NCBI RefSeq assembly: GCF_000219725.1
Contig: NC_015732.1
Coordinates: forward strand, 1,302,001 to 1,366,000
DNA from: Gracilinema caldarium DSM 7334
GTDB lineage: Bacteria > Spirochaetota > Spirochaetia > Treponematales > Breznakiellaceae
Direction of reading: 5' to 3'
Length of the DNA stretch: 64,000 nt
Of this stretch, positions 36,945-46,254 are shown piece by piece. The notes under the pieces are model-generated. The model was not told the DNA's origin. It did not search any database and saw only the letters and a list, made by a program, of their open reading frames with translations. The stretch's first letter is position 1; every line of letters starts with the position of its first letter. The position numbers were made by a program, and so were the translations under genes.

Positions 36945-38673
36945 GATTGTATAGGTCACGGCCCTGGTCATCGATAATGACAAAGGCAAGAAGGTCCTGC
37001 ACTCTAATACGCCGAACTGCTTCCATGCCAAGTTCCGGATAATCGAGAATTTCGCTTTCCAGGATATTTTCCTCCGCGATAAGGGCGGCCGCTCCGCCAA
37101 TGGTGCCCAGATAAAAGCCACCATAGGTTTTGCATGCCTCTGCCCAGGCTTTCGTTCGATTGCCTTTTGCTAAGGTTATGAGGCTTGCACCCCGACTCAT
37201 GAGTTCCTCCGCATAAGAATCCATTCGCTGGGCTGTGGTGGGGCCGAAACTGCCAATAACCTTGCCTCGAGGGGTAGCCGCAGGGCCTGCGTAATAAATG
37301 GGATGTTTAGTAAGATACTCCGGTAAGGTTTCTCCCCGTAGGAGTGCTTCGTGCCATTTCAGGTGGGCCGCATCACGGGCAACGAGGAGGTATCCCGAAA
37401 GGAGCAGCCGATCCCCAGCACGGGTTCCTCGGAGAGCTTCGAGGGCAGGCTTTATTCCCTGATCCAGGTTGATGTGCCGTATTGATATGCTGGCAACGGG
37501 ATGAGCTGAGATTTGCAGATTTTCACTGGCCAGCGCTATGTTAATTGAACTGCCCTGTCCTTTTGTCTTGAGTTCTTTTTTGTACTGAAATGCTTCTGCC
37601 AGTTTTGCTGAAGCGCCGCCCTCCTGTTTCAGAAACTCCAGCGGATGATATTCCAGTTTTTCAAGCCAGAGCCCCTGACTGTTTATTTTCGCGAGCATGT
37701 TGCGGTGGGCTGAACAGGAGACACCGATGGAAACGGGGCAGGATCCCGCATGGCGGGGCAGGCGGATAAGCCGGGCATCCAAAGCAAGCAGACTGCCGCC
37801 GAACTGGGCACCAAGGCCGCTTTCCCGGGTTATATTCATCAATATGGATTCCCATTCAGTATCCCGATACAGCCAATGTGATCCGTTGTTTTTGAAGGCT
37901 GATTCCATCCTAGGGGCTGTATCCAATAGTTCAGTCGTTGCAAGTTTCAGGATGCTCAAATTTTCTTCCGGGCTGGTTCCCCCAACTACTACCGCAAGCC
38001 GGTAGGGTGGGCAGGCGGCGGTTCCTAGGGCAGCAATCTTTTCCTTGAGAAATGCCTTAAATGTCTCCGGTTCTAGAAGTGCCTTGGTCATCTGGAACAG
38101 TGCAGTTTTATTGGCCGAACCTCCTCCTTTGGCGATAAAGAGAAAGCGGTATTCAGGACCTTCGCTGTTGTCCCGGACTGCTTCTATATGGATCTGGGCA
38201 GGGAGGTTGTTTCCTGTATCAAATTCGTCAAAAAGGCTACGAAACCCGACCTGACTTGCACGAAGGGGATGTCCCGTATAGGCTTGCAGGACTCCGTTGC
38301 TTAAGGCTTCCCCATCCTCTGCCCCTGTGCGAACCGATTCTTCTTTCCAGCCGATAATAGTTGCGGTTCCCGTATCCTGACAGAGGGGGAGCTTGCCTTC
38401 GGCGGAAATAAGGGCATTCTTTAAAAGGGTTTCGAGAACCAGGCGGTCATTGGCTGTGAGGGTGTTTGAGTTGAGCTGTTCTGACCACAGTTTGAGGTGG
38501 CTTGGCCGAAGATAATAGGAGATGCGCACAAAGGCTTCTTCTGCAAGTTTTGTGAGGACCGATGGTTCAATATAGAGAGAGCTCTGATCATTGCGCAAGA
38601 AACGGGGCTCCAAGGGTATCTTTTCGAATTGGGTTTTTGCAAAAGTAGCATCAATAATCGGACGAATCGTCAT
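36907..38673 (-). CDS. fum: Fumarate hydratase, class I (fused alpha and beta parts)
   Basis: The enzyme interconverts fumarate and malate with a [4Fe-4S] cluster. I start at MTIRPIIDATF (38673), where GAGGAG is seven bases upstream. The 588-residue chain carries the cluster cysteines at about 98 (LPLCQDTGTA), 221 (AACPPYRLAVVVGG) and 320 (SCSAHRN), with spacing close to E. coli FumA. The C-terminal swivel domain (about 420-588) has GKVIGSFGPTTAQRMDSY. It follows the P-loop gene by four bases, so the two are coupled. Confidence 0.94.
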   Translation of the reverse strand: MTIRPIIDATFAKTQFEKIPLEPRFLRNDQSSLYIEPSVLTKLAEEAFVRISYYLRPSHLKLWSEQLNSNTLTANDRLVLETLLKNALISAEGKLPLCQDTGTATIIGWKEESVRTGAEDGEALSNGVLQAYTGHPLRASQVGFRSLFDEFDTGNNLPAQIHIEAVRDNSEGPEYRFLFIAKGGGSANKTALFQMTKALLEPETFKAFLKEKIAALGTAACPPYRLAVVVGGTSPEENLSILKLATTELLDTAPRMESAFKNNGSHWLYRDTEWESILMNITRESGLGAQFGGSLLALDARLIRLPRHAGSCPVSIGVSCSAHRNMLAKINSQGLWLEKLEYHPLEFLKQEGGASAKLAEAFQYKKELKTKGQGSSINIALASENLQISAHPVASISIRHINLDQGIKPALEALRGTRAGDRLLLSGYLLVARDAAHLKWHEALLRGETLPEYLTKHPIYYAGPAATPRGKVIGSFGPTTAQRMDSYAEELMSRGASLITLAKGNRTKAWAEACKTYGGFYLGTIGGAAALIAEENILESEILDYPELGMEAVRRIRVQDLLAFVIIDDQGRDLYNPIGMPTGQASDR

Positions 38674-38677
38674 GGAC

Positions 38678-39664
38678 TTACTCCTCACCAATGGTGTTTA
38701 AGATTTGATCGTAACCGGAGTTTTCTTCATAGCCAACCCGGCCAATCAGCATATATTCCTGAAAAATAGGATGATAGCGGAATTGTTTTACCAGGCGAAA
38801 ATTTTCTATCTGCCCTGAATACTGTACATGGGTTCGTATACCGGTGCAAAAAATACTTGCCTCTCCAATTTGGATATGGTCCGCTCCAACAGGCATTATG
38901 GGTATGTTTTGGGCAATAATATCCTTTACTTTTTGTTCAAGTTCAGGAATGTTAATGTCCGGTTTTTCTGGAAAGTTAATGACAAAGCCATGTTTTACAT
39001 CTGAATGAAGCACCCGCCGTCTGAGGTTATAGTCCCGCTCTAGAATCATGGTGGTAATATCCTCTGCCGAATGAGCCATAAGGCGGAATTTGATGGTCCG
39101 GTTTACAATATCCCGGATTGCTTCTGGGAAGGGACCAAAAACACTAGGCCTGGTTACTATGACTTCCTCTCCAATGCCAAAAATAATCTGGGCATTATAT
39201 CCCAGGGTTTCCCAGATAAGGTCGAAGTGTTCAATAATTACCCTGCGTCCATGGGAAATGGCGTGGGATATGGCATCGGCAATCTCCCATTTCTGTCTGA
39301 AACCCAGTTCGTAATGAACATCAATATGGAAGGTGTGGGGTGCAAAAAAGTCTTCCGGATCAAAGTCGTAGATAAGGGCCTGACGAACATTGGTGCCCTC
39401 ATCGTCGTTGGTAAGCTCCAAGCCCGGGAACAATCCCCGGACCAGGGTGGATTTCCCAGAGCCGGGGGCACCAATAATGCCGATGATGAGGTCGTTGGCA
39501 TACAGATAGCGGTGGGATAGCTCATTACCCAGCATGTAAAGCCGTTGGCGGCCCCGGGGCGCATAATAGGTTGCATAGATAAGGGTTTCGTAGGTATGGG
39601 GCCGGTAGTCGAAGAGCGGCATCGGTACCGGATCAGGCATTTTTCTGTTGTTGTCCCTATTCAT
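38678..39664 (-). CDS. P-loop kinase-like protein with possible tRNA-SAD-like C-terminal region
   Basis: I start at MNRDNNRKMP (39664), because the upstream 15 hydrophobic residues of the longer frame look non-coding; no ribosome site is evident. The protein (about 328 residues) has a Walker A GAPGSGKST (about 65-73), then DDEGTNVRQAL, IEHFDLIWE and other uridine-kinase-like pieces. The C-terminal third (HGFVINFP, IPELEQKVKDIIAQNIPI) resembles the second additional domain of Ala/Thr-tRNA synthetases, without its HxxxH. Both readings are inferred from motifs. It is co-transcribed with fumarase. Confidence 0.75.
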   Translation of the reverse strand: MNRDNNRKMPDPVPMPLFDYRPHTYETLIYATYYAPRGRQRLYMLGNELSHRYLYANDLIIGIIGAPGSGKSTLVRGLFPGLELTNDDEGTNVRQALIYDFDPEDFFAPHTFHIDVHYELGFRQKWEIADAISHAISHGRRVIIEHFDLIWETLGYNAQIIFGIGEEVIVTRPSVFGPFPEAIRDIVNRTIKFRLMAHSAEDITTMILERDYNLRRRVLHSDVKHGFVINFPEKPDINIPELEQKVKDIIAQNIPIMPVGADHIQIGEASIFCTGIRTHVQYSGQIENFRLVKQFRYHPIFQEYMLIGRVGYEENSGYDQILNTIGEE

Positions 39665-39728
39665 TATATTGAGCATATACAACAGAAAGAAATAGCGCAA
39701 CAGCAACAAAATGGTATATAGTTAGCCT

Positions 39729-41003
39729 ATGATACATCAATTAAACCGGCGTTCAGAAACTGCCGCAGCCATGGCTCTTTTAGGTCTTATTGCTCTGCTT
39801 GCCCTGGGTGGTATTTTTGTAGCGGTGGTACAGGAACGGCAGAGACAGCAACTTATCGCTGAATACCGAGCCTTTCAGCTTGCGGCCGAATTACAGCAAG
39901 CCTTTGACCGGGGTTCCTTGAGTAGTTTTGAAAAATATCCCAACCTTCTAGCCTTTGGAATCTATACAGTCCGTGGAACCTCCTTATACCGATATGGAAA
40001 TGCTCCGGATTATATACATCCTGAGGCTCCTCAAAATCCTCCTGTTATTTCAGGAGATGTTATATCCCTGGTTCGTCCCTTCGGTGGTGGAGGTGCTATG
40101 CGGGGGCGAATAGGTAATTTCAGACCAAATCAGGATATGTTCGAAATGATAAATCCTCCGCCAATGGCTATGGGGATGACTAGGCTGGTGTTTGTGTCCT
40201 ATAGGCTCTCTGCATTCCGGAGAGGCCTCTATATATTGTACGGGGCGGCAATACTCATAGCCTCCGCTCTTTTCGGTGCCTTTGCCCTGCTTGTACGGCT
40301 TGCCAAAAGTCTTGATCAATTCAGGTTGCAGGAAGCCCGTAATCGTGAACTCGTTGCCTTAGGTGAGGCTGCACGGACCCTCTCCCATGAGATTAAAAAT
40401 CCCCTGGGAGTACTCAAAATTCAAACGGCCCTGCTTCAAAAACAATTATCGGATTCAGAACTTGTGAAGAATGTGAGGATTATGGAAGAGGAAATTGACC
40501 GTCTGGGAGTACTTACAGACCGGCTCAGACAATTCCTTTCCGGCTCAGAGGGAGATCCGGAACCCATCAATTTGAACCAGTTTCTTTCCGATTTTTGCTT
40601 GAGATATGACAAACGGCTCGCACTTGCCCCGCTATCCACACCACCGGTGTTTATCAGAATCGATAGGACCCATTTGAATCAAGTATTGGACAATCTGGTT
40701 CAGAATGGTCTAGAAAGCATGGCTAGAGCTGAAGGGGCAACGGTAGAACTTGAGCTAAAACAGGTTCATCCCGCCAGGGTCCACATTCTGGTATCTGATC
40801 GGGGATCTGGTATACCAGAATCACTTAGGGAACGGGTCTATGATCTCTTTTATACCACAAAAACGACTGGTTCAGGTCTCGGGCTTTCGATTAGCCGCCG
40901 TTATGTTGAACTTGCCGGTGGCCGCTTGTTTCATCAGAATCGTGAAGGAGGTGGTACAACCTTTATTGTTGAGCTGCCCCTCGCTGCAGAACAAGGAGTA
41001 TAA
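39729..41003 (+). CDS. Sensor histidine kinase (NtrB/ZraS-like)
   Basis: The 424-residue kinase has TM1 (about 12-34), a short extracytoplasmic loop (about 35-163) rich in Pro and Gly, TM2 (about 165-187), a HisKA domain with phospho-acceptor His220 in TLSHEIKNPL, and an HATPase domain with N box (NLVQNGLESM), DRGSGIP and TGSGLGLSISRRYVEL. All ATP motifs are intact. It lies 5 bp before its response regulator. The signal is unknown. No ribosome site is obvious upstream of the ATG. Confidence 0.95.
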   Translation: MIHQLNRRSETAAAMALLGLIALLALGGIFVAVVQERQRQQLIAEYRAFQLAAELQQAFDRGSLSSFEKYPNLLAFGIYTVRGTSLYRYGNAPDYIHPEAPQNPPVISGDVISLVRPFGGGGAMRGRIGNFRPNQDMFEMINPPPMAMGMTRLVFVSYRLSAFRRGLYILYGAAILIASALFGAFALLVRLAKSLDQFRLQEARNRELVALGEAARTLSHEIKNPLGVLKIQTALLQKQLSDSELVKNVRIMEEEIDRLGVLTDRLRQFLSGSEGDPEPINLNQFLSDFCLRYDKRLALAPLSTPPVFIRIDRTHLNQVLDNLVQNGLESMARAEGATVELELKQVHPARVHILVSDRGSGIPESLRERVYDLFYTTKTTGSGLGLSISRRYVELAGGRLFHQNREGGGTTFIVELPLAAEQGV

Positions 41004-41008
41004 ACGCT

Positions 41009-42421
41009 ATGCCTCACTATCCTGAAACACAACAAGCTTTTAAAATTCTCATCATTGATGATGAAAAAAATCTACGGGATTCTATTGCTGCATACCTTGA
41101 GTCAGAGGGTATGGAAGCCCAGACTGCTGCCTCCGGAGAAGCGGGGAAACTGCTTATGGAAACCGAGCGCTTCGATGCGGTGGTGGTGGACTTAAAAATG
41201 CCCGGAATGTCAGGCCTCGATTTTCTCAGTTGGCTTAAAGATGGCGGCCCCCTTATCCCGGCGATTATGATCAGTGCCCATGGGGATATTAAGGATGCGG
41301 TAGAGGCCATGAAACGGGGTGCAGCGGATTATCTGGTGAAACCCTTTAATCCCGATGAGCTTGTGGTTCGTCTCAGAATGGTTGTTGGGAATGCACGGCT
41401 TGTGGCTACAGCCTCGGCAATGCAAACCGTTGCGGATAAGAAAAACCGAAAAAGTCTGTCAGGTGTAGACCCTGACTGGATTGGTTCGAGCCCTGCTATG
41501 CAGGAAGTACGGTCCCTGGTGGAACGGGTTGCACCGACTGATTCTACCGTTCTTGTAACTGGGGAAAGTGGAACCGGTAAAGAGGTGGTAGCCCGGCTCA
41601 TTCACCGGCTCAGTAAACGGGCCGATGGCCCCTTTATTCCTATCAATATGGGGGGTATCCCGGAAAACCTTATCGAAAGTGAGCTCTTTGGCTATGAAAA
41701 GGGAGCCTTTACCGGGGCTGATTCCCGGAAAACCGGACTCTGCGAACTTGCCAGCGGAGGAACGCTTTTTTTAGATGAGGTCGGGGATATGCCCCTGCCG
41801 CTACAGGTAAAGATCCTCAGGATGCTTCAGGAAAAGAAAATCATGCGCCTTGGGGGGAGCCGCCAGATCCCTATCGATGTGCGGATTATTGCAGCCACCA
41901 ACAAGGACTTGGAACAGGCGGTAAAACAGGGCGTATTCAGGGAAGACCTTTTCTACCGGCTTGCGGTCATTCGACTGCGTCTTCCGCCGTTGAGGGATCG
42001 CCGGGAGGATATCCCGATTCTGGCCCAGTTATTTGTAGACCGGTATGCTGCTGAAATGGGCCGGCCGTCCCTCAAACTGGGTACTGATGCTCTTGAACTG
42101 CTTTCCCGCTATAGTTTCCCGGGCAATGTCCGGGAACTGGAAAATGCGGTGGAGCGGGCGGTGATACTCTGTGAAGGTTCTGAGCTTCACAGCAGAGATT
42201 TTTCTTTCGCCGGTTCCGCCATGGATAAAGCACCACCCCCTGGTTCATTTGCAGGGGATGCTCTAGCTGGTGAAGTTAAGACCCTGGAGGAACTTGAGCG
42301 GGCAGCCATTCTCAGGACCCTGGCGCTGTACCAGGGGCACCGGGAAAAGACTGCCCAGGCCCTGGGGATAACCCGCAGAACCCTGCTCAATAAACTCAAG
42401 GAATATCAGATTGAGGGTTGA
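41009..42421 (+). CDS. Sigma-54-dependent response regulator (NtrC family)
   Basis: The 470-residue protein has a receiver domain with Asp61 (VVVDLKMPG), an AAA+ domain with GESGTGKE, the sigma-54 loop GAFTGA, and Walker B GGTLFLDEVGD, and a Fis-type helix-turn-helix at the C-terminus (EKTAQALGITRRTLLNKLKEY). Activation of RNA polymerase with sigma-54 follows from the GAFTGA loop. Targets cannot be told from the sequence. It pairs with the kinase upstream, and its end overlaps the convergent pseudokinase gene by 26 bp. Confidence 0.97.
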   Translation: MPHYPETQQAFKILIIDDEKNLRDSIAAYLESEGMEAQTAASGEAGKLLMETERFDAVVVDLKMPGMSGLDFLSWLKDGGPLIPAIMISAHGDIKDAVEAMKRGAADYLVKPFNPDELVVRLRMVVGNARLVATASAMQTVADKKNRKSLSGVDPDWIGSSPAMQEVRSLVERVAPTDSTVLVTGESGTGKEVVARLIHRLSKRADGPFIPINMGGIPENLIESELFGYEKGAFTGADSRKTGLCELASGGTLFLDEVGDMPLPLQVKILRMLQEKKIMRLGGSRQIPIDVRIIAATNKDLEQAVKQGVFREDLFYRLAVIRLRLPPLRDRREDIPILAQLFVDRYAAEMGRPSLKLGTDALELLSRYSFPGNVRELENAVERAVILCEGSELHSRDFSFAGSAMDKAPPPGSFAGDALAGEVKTLEELERAAILRTLALYQGHREKTAQALGITRRTLLNKLKEYQIEG

Positions 42422-43883
42422 TGAGCGTCCGATCGATTGCAGTAATTTTCCAGCTTTTTTTACTCCAGATGAGGGTAAGGATATCTTTCCGGATTTCTTG
42501 TTTCGGCGTACTTGGTATCTGATTCTGAATTGTTTGGGATTCTGATGGGATGGAGTCGGCCATCTTTGATTCAGGGTAGTAAAAAGTATAAGTTGCCTCA
42601 ATACTACAATACTCTCCCTCAACAGGCATGATGGGAATTGGTGTAAGAACCTTGAGGCTTAGATCAGTAATGCCGAATATTGTCACGTCTGTCGGTTTCG
42701 CCCCTTCAGCGTTCCAGGTTTCCGGATCTATTACGGTTGCTTTTCGTTCGTAGGCTTCCCGAACCTTGGAAATGACAAAAAGGTTTATAACTGCTTCTAT
42801 ATCACCCTTGCTAACCCCTTTTTGTACACAGGCTTCCATCCACTGGTGATCGAGGGTGTTAAAGGCGTTATAGTAGGTTTTTACAACTTCGGGGGGTGTC
42901 ATACCTTTGGTTGTAGGCCTATCTTTCTGTCCTTCCAGGATATTCCAGAGGATCAGTGCCAGGGCTAGAGCCGAACCAAGGCCGGCCAGCATAACATATC
43001 GATAGATTCTGAAAAAACGCTGTATCTTGATAGACCGTTCCCGCTTTTTAAATTCCCGTTGCAGTAAAGTTGTGCTGATGTTTGCTGCTTCAGATGCATT
43101 AAAAAGATCGGTTAGTTTTTTCTTTCCCGGTTCTCCAAGAATTCGAATAAAATCTTCGAGATCCCTGTTTGTCTTACCTTTAACTGGTTCCAATATGCTA
43201 TCTAAGAGGTCCGTAAGCTCTAGATCAATTCTGGGTTTAAGGAGAGATGCGGGTTTATAGAATCCGTCTCGTATATCTTGATTCAGGATGCGTTGAGCCC
43301 GTTCAAGTTCTGATGAACGGGAAATCGAAAAGGGAGCACATCCGGTTACTAATGTATAGGTAATACAGGCCGCTGTGAAAACCGCGGCATTTATACCGGT
43401 TTTATCAGGATGAAGCCATCGCAGGACCTTGCTGATATAGTATTCCGGATCCTGATACTCATAAAATCGTTTTGCCAGGACTGCGGGGGCAAAAAAAACT
43501 GTTCCGTCCCTGTGTATCAATACCCCGGCAGGAAAGAAACTGATCGTATCGAAAAAACGGCTATCGAATTCTGCAATATGTTTGAGGGCCTTTATGTACC
43601 ACTGAAGGGCAAGGAGAGACGTATCATCACCGCGACTCAGGAGGACTTCCAGGCTTTCTCCGGTGAAATTTTTGCCGTATAACAAAATATGCCCCTGATG
43701 TTCCACAGTCCCTTCAGGTTTCCAGGGATGAACCGTCGAATCAACAATAAGCCCTTCACTATTCAGTAAATTCCCCAACCGGGCCTTTACAAAGGCCTGA
43801 GGTGGTAAGCCGGTATCAAAGCCAAGGACCTGGCGGCCCTCGACTTCACAGCGAATGATTCCATCCTTACAAGTTCCATCCAT
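42396..43883 (-). CDS. Membrane-anchored pseudokinase with extracytoplasmic NTF2-like domain
   Basis: The 495-residue protein has an N-terminal region of degenerate Ser/Thr kinase type. GVLIHRDGTVFFAP (about 129-142) corresponds to the NILI-DG-VKL strand, and NAAVFTAACITYTLVTGCAPF (about 180-200) to the kinase alpha-F helix. The HRD loop, DFG and a glycine loop are missing. A membrane helix (about 305-327) follows, then an outside domain (about 340-490) of NTF2-like pattern (VVKTYYNAFNTLDHQWMEACV). It is the third gene after hflK and hflC, five bases apart. The kinase reading is inferred from motif order. Confidence 0.72.
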   Translation of the reverse strand: MDGTCKDGIIRCEVEGRQVLGFDTGLPPQAFVKARLGNLLNSEGLIVDSTVHPWKPEGTVEHQGHILLYGKNFTGESLEVLLSRGDDTSLLALQWYIKALKHIAEFDSRFFDTISFFPAGVLIHRDGTVFFAPAVLAKRFYEYQDPEYYISKVLRWLHPDKTGINAAVFTAACITYTLVTGCAPFSISRSSELERAQRILNQDIRDGFYKPASLLKPRIDLELTDLLDSILEPVKGKTNRDLEDFIRILGEPGKKKLTDLFNASEAANISTTLLQREFKKRERSIKIQRFFRIYRYVMLAGLGSALALALILWNILEGQKDRPTTKGMTPPEVVKTYYNAFNTLDHQWMEACVQKGVSKGDIEAVINLFVISKVREAYERKATVIDPETWNAEGAKPTDVTIFGITDLSLKVLTPIPIMPVEGEYCSIEATYTFYYPESKMADSIPSESQTIQNQIPSTPKQEIRKDILTLIWSKKSWKITAIDRTLINPQSDIP

Positions 43884-43888
43884 ACTGA

Positions 43889-44872
43889 TTAGCGACCTCG
43901 GGGTGAATAGAGATAACGAAAGTAGTCCATATCGGTGGAAAGGGTCTTATTGAATTTGGGCAACGTGTTTTTGTAGGATTCGGTACTCCGCCAAAATTCA
44001 AAGAACTCAGGGTCCCTGCTGTAAGCCTGGGCATAAATTCTCGTTGCTTCCGCATCGGCATCTCCCTTAATCTTCTCTGCCTTTTCATAAGCTGCAGAGA
44101 GGAGACTCCGCCGTTCATTTTCAAGTTTCCCTTCCCATTCAGCCTTTTTACCTTCGCCAAAGGATCGGAACGCCTGGGCAATCTGGCTCCGTTCCTTAAT
44201 CATCCGGTTATACACACTCTGGGTAAGCTCATCAGAATATTTAATTTGCCGGGGCACCACATCAATGAGCTCAATGCCATATTCAGGAACCAGTTTTCGG
44301 GACAGGTTCAGCATTTCCTCAGCGAGTTTTCTGCGGCCTTTCTGAACCTCCTCATAGGTCACATCGGTTCTGGTAAAGGCAGAAAGCTGGCCCGCATCCT
44401 GGTCACTGCCAACCTCGAAATTTTCTGTAGCTCCTTTATTTTCACGAATGATGTTCGAATTTCGAACTGTTTCCCGAAGCCAATTTTCAGCAATAATGGT
44501 ACGGACCGCTGAGTCGATAACATCTCCAAGACGGGCATAGGCCGACTCAAGGTTTCCGATAGATTCATAAAATTTTTTAGGATCCGAAATCCTCCAGCGA
44601 GCAATCGTGTCCACCCAGATAAACTGGTTTTCCTTGGTGGGAATACGCTGTTTTTCACCATCCCAGCTCATAATTTTTTTAGGATATTTAATCACATCAT
44701 CCAGGAAGGGGCTTTTAACATGAAGCCCTGCATCCTGTTGTACCGCTATTATTTGACCGAGCCTCACCACGACAGCCTGTTCCCCCTCATTAAGGGTGTA
44801 AAAGGGACCAGCCACAAGAACCGCGATGAGGATTACGGCGATAATAACTAAAAATGTAATAAGACGTTTCAT
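43889..44872 (-). CDS. hflC: HflC, SPFH/band-7 protein
   Basis: HflC with HflK forms the periplasmic complex that cages or modulates FtsH. The 327-residue protein has an N-terminal membrane helix (about 5-24), NEGEQAVVVRLGQI, the SPFH domain, RSQIAQAFRSFGEGKKAEWEG, and the family C-terminus DPEFFEFWRSTESYKNTL. It shares one base with the hflK stop (TAATG), indicating coupling. Confidence 0.96.
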   Translation of the reverse strand: MKRLITFLVIIAVILIAVLVAGPFYTLNEGEQAVVVRLGQIIAVQQDAGLHVKSPFLDDVIKYPKKIMSWDGEKQRIPTKENQFIWVDTIARWRISDPKKFYESIGNLESAYARLGDVIDSAVRTIIAENWLRETVRNSNIIRENKGATENFEVGSDQDAGQLSAFTRTDVTYEEVQKGRRKLAEEMLNLSRKLVPEYGIELIDVVPRQIKYSDELTQSVYNRMIKERSQIAQAFRSFGEGKKAEWEGKLENERRSLLSAAYEKAEKIKGDADAEATRIYAQAYSRDPEFFEFWRSTESYKNTLPKFNKTLSTDMDYFRYLYSPRGR

Positions 44873-45864
44873 TATCGTCCTCCTTGGGTGTTCCCGGTGC
44901 TGGGTTTAGAATTATCCAGGTTCATCATGGGTAGAAAATTCAGGAAACGACGGTCAATCAGGGTAGTGCCGCTTTCATCCTTAAAGACATTTTCGACCAT
45001 TTCGTAATAGAGGCGCCGCCGGGTAATATCAGGGGCTTTCCGGTATTCTTCATAGACCGCATTAAAACGGGCCACATCACCCCGGGCCACATTCACCCGT
45101 TCTGCGGCGTACCCTTGGGCAATCTGTAGAATCTTATCAGCCTCACCCTGAGCCTTGGGAATTTCCTTATTATAGACTTCTTTCCCCTCATTGATGAGCC
45201 GGTTCATATCCTGAATGGCCTTATTGACATCTTCAAAAGCTGTCTGAACCCCTTCGGGTGGAACGATATTCTGCAGTTTTACCGCGATGACTTCGATACC
45301 CAGCCCATACTGCTTAAAGGTATCATTCATGATCTGAATTGCTTCCACTTCTATGGTGGTCCGCTGGGACCCGATCACATCCAGTATGGCCCGATCGCCG
45401 ACCAGCATATTGATGACCGACCGGGATACATCCCGTATGGTATCGGTTCGGTCTTTTACATTAAACAGCCATGCCCGGGGATCCACAATGCGGTACTGGA
45501 TAATCCATTCCACATCAACAATATTGAGGTCTCCAGTGAGCATAGTCGATTCATCGGGAAACTTTTGGTCAGAATAGATGGTACTGACCCCCGCTTTCAC
45601 CGTCCTGAACCCGAACTGCTCAGTTTGTACAACCTTTGTTTTTACCTGATATTGTTTATCAATTCCGAAGGGTAGTTTATAGTGCATACCGGGACCATTG
45701 GTGGTCAAATATTTTCCAAACCGGGTGACCACTGCTTCTTCGGTTTGGTCCACGATATAGAAGCTGGTACTTAAAAAAATGATAGCTCCAATCACAATGA
45801 TAGCCAGGACAATGGTGGTAGGTCCCAGCCAATTTGGAACTGACCGAGGGGTAGCGTTTCGCAT
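44872..45864 (-). CDS. hflK: HflK, SPFH/band-7 protein
   Basis: The 330-residue protein has an N-terminal membrane helix (about 15-36), VDQTEEAVVTRFGKY, an SPFH domain and a coiled C-terminal region with DVNKAIQDMNRLINEGKEVYN. It is the first gene of the hflK-hflC-pseudokinase unit, and lies divergent from the omega-like gene. FtsH itself is not in the window. Confidence 0.95.
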   Translation of the reverse strand: MRNATPRSVPNWLGPTTIVLAIIVIGAIIFLSTSFYIVDQTEEAVVTRFGKYLTTNGPGMHYKLPFGIDKQYQVKTKVVQTEQFGFRTVKAGVSTIYSDQKFPDESTMLTGDLNIVDVEWIIQYRIVDPRAWLFNVKDRTDTIRDVSRSVINMLVGDRAILDVIGSQRTTIEVEAIQIMNDTFKQYGLGIEVIAVKLQNIVPPEGVQTAFEDVNKAIQDMNRLINEGKEVYNKEIPKAQGEADKILQIAQGYAAERVNVARGDVARFNAVYEEYRKAPDITRRRLYYEMVENVFKDESGTTLIDRRFLNFLPMMNLDNSKPSTGNTQGGR

Positions 45865-46004
45865 TCAAAGCCTCCTCTTCATAGTAATCATCTGCCGGTT
45901 GTTGTAGGTTTCTTTTTAGTATTCGAACAACCTGAAGATAGATCATTTCAAAAAGGTACCCTCTCTAGTCAGCTTAGTCAAGGAAAAAGGTGTAAAAAGG
46001 GGAC

Positions 46005-46038
46005 TTTACATTACAGGTAATATTTTGTATTGTATTAT
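46005..46038 (+). promoter_or_regulatory. Putative promoter for the omega-like gene and miaA
   Basis: TTTACA (46005-46010) with a 17-bp spacer precedes TATTGT (46028-46033), and TATTAT (46033-46038) is an overlapping better -10. Either would start an RNA just before the ribosome site at 46044-46049. Confidence 0.42.
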
Positions 46039-46056
46039 CACTCAAGGAGTAAGCCC

Positions 46057-46248
46057 ATGGTATTTCCCCTGGAACAATTAGTAGAATATGATGGAAATAT
46101 GTACGAAATCACCTGTGCGGCGTCCCGGCGGGCGTACCAGCTTTCTATGATGAAGGATCCTGAAATAGAAAAAAATGATGGCAAGGTCGTATCCCTTGCG
46201 GCCCGTCAGGTATTTACCCACCAAATTGAATTCCGTCTGGAAGCATAG
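46057..46248 (+). CDS. rpoZ: Omega-like RNA polymerase subunit (RpoZ-like)
   Basis: I start at ATG 46057, seven bases after AAGGAG. The 63-residue protein has the omega pattern: a Leu/Val opening, MYEITCAASRRAYQLSM matching the family YxLxxxASKRAxQL helix, then KVVSLAARQVFTHQIEF in place of KPVxxALxEI. It is close to a divergent omega subunit, which stabilises beta-prime. The match rests on the two helices only. It lies 6 bp before miaA. Confidence 0.68.
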   Translation: MVFPLEQLVEYDGNMYEITCAASRRAYQLSMMKDPEIEKNDGKVVSLAARQVFTHQIEFRLEA

Positions 46249-46254
46249 GAACCG

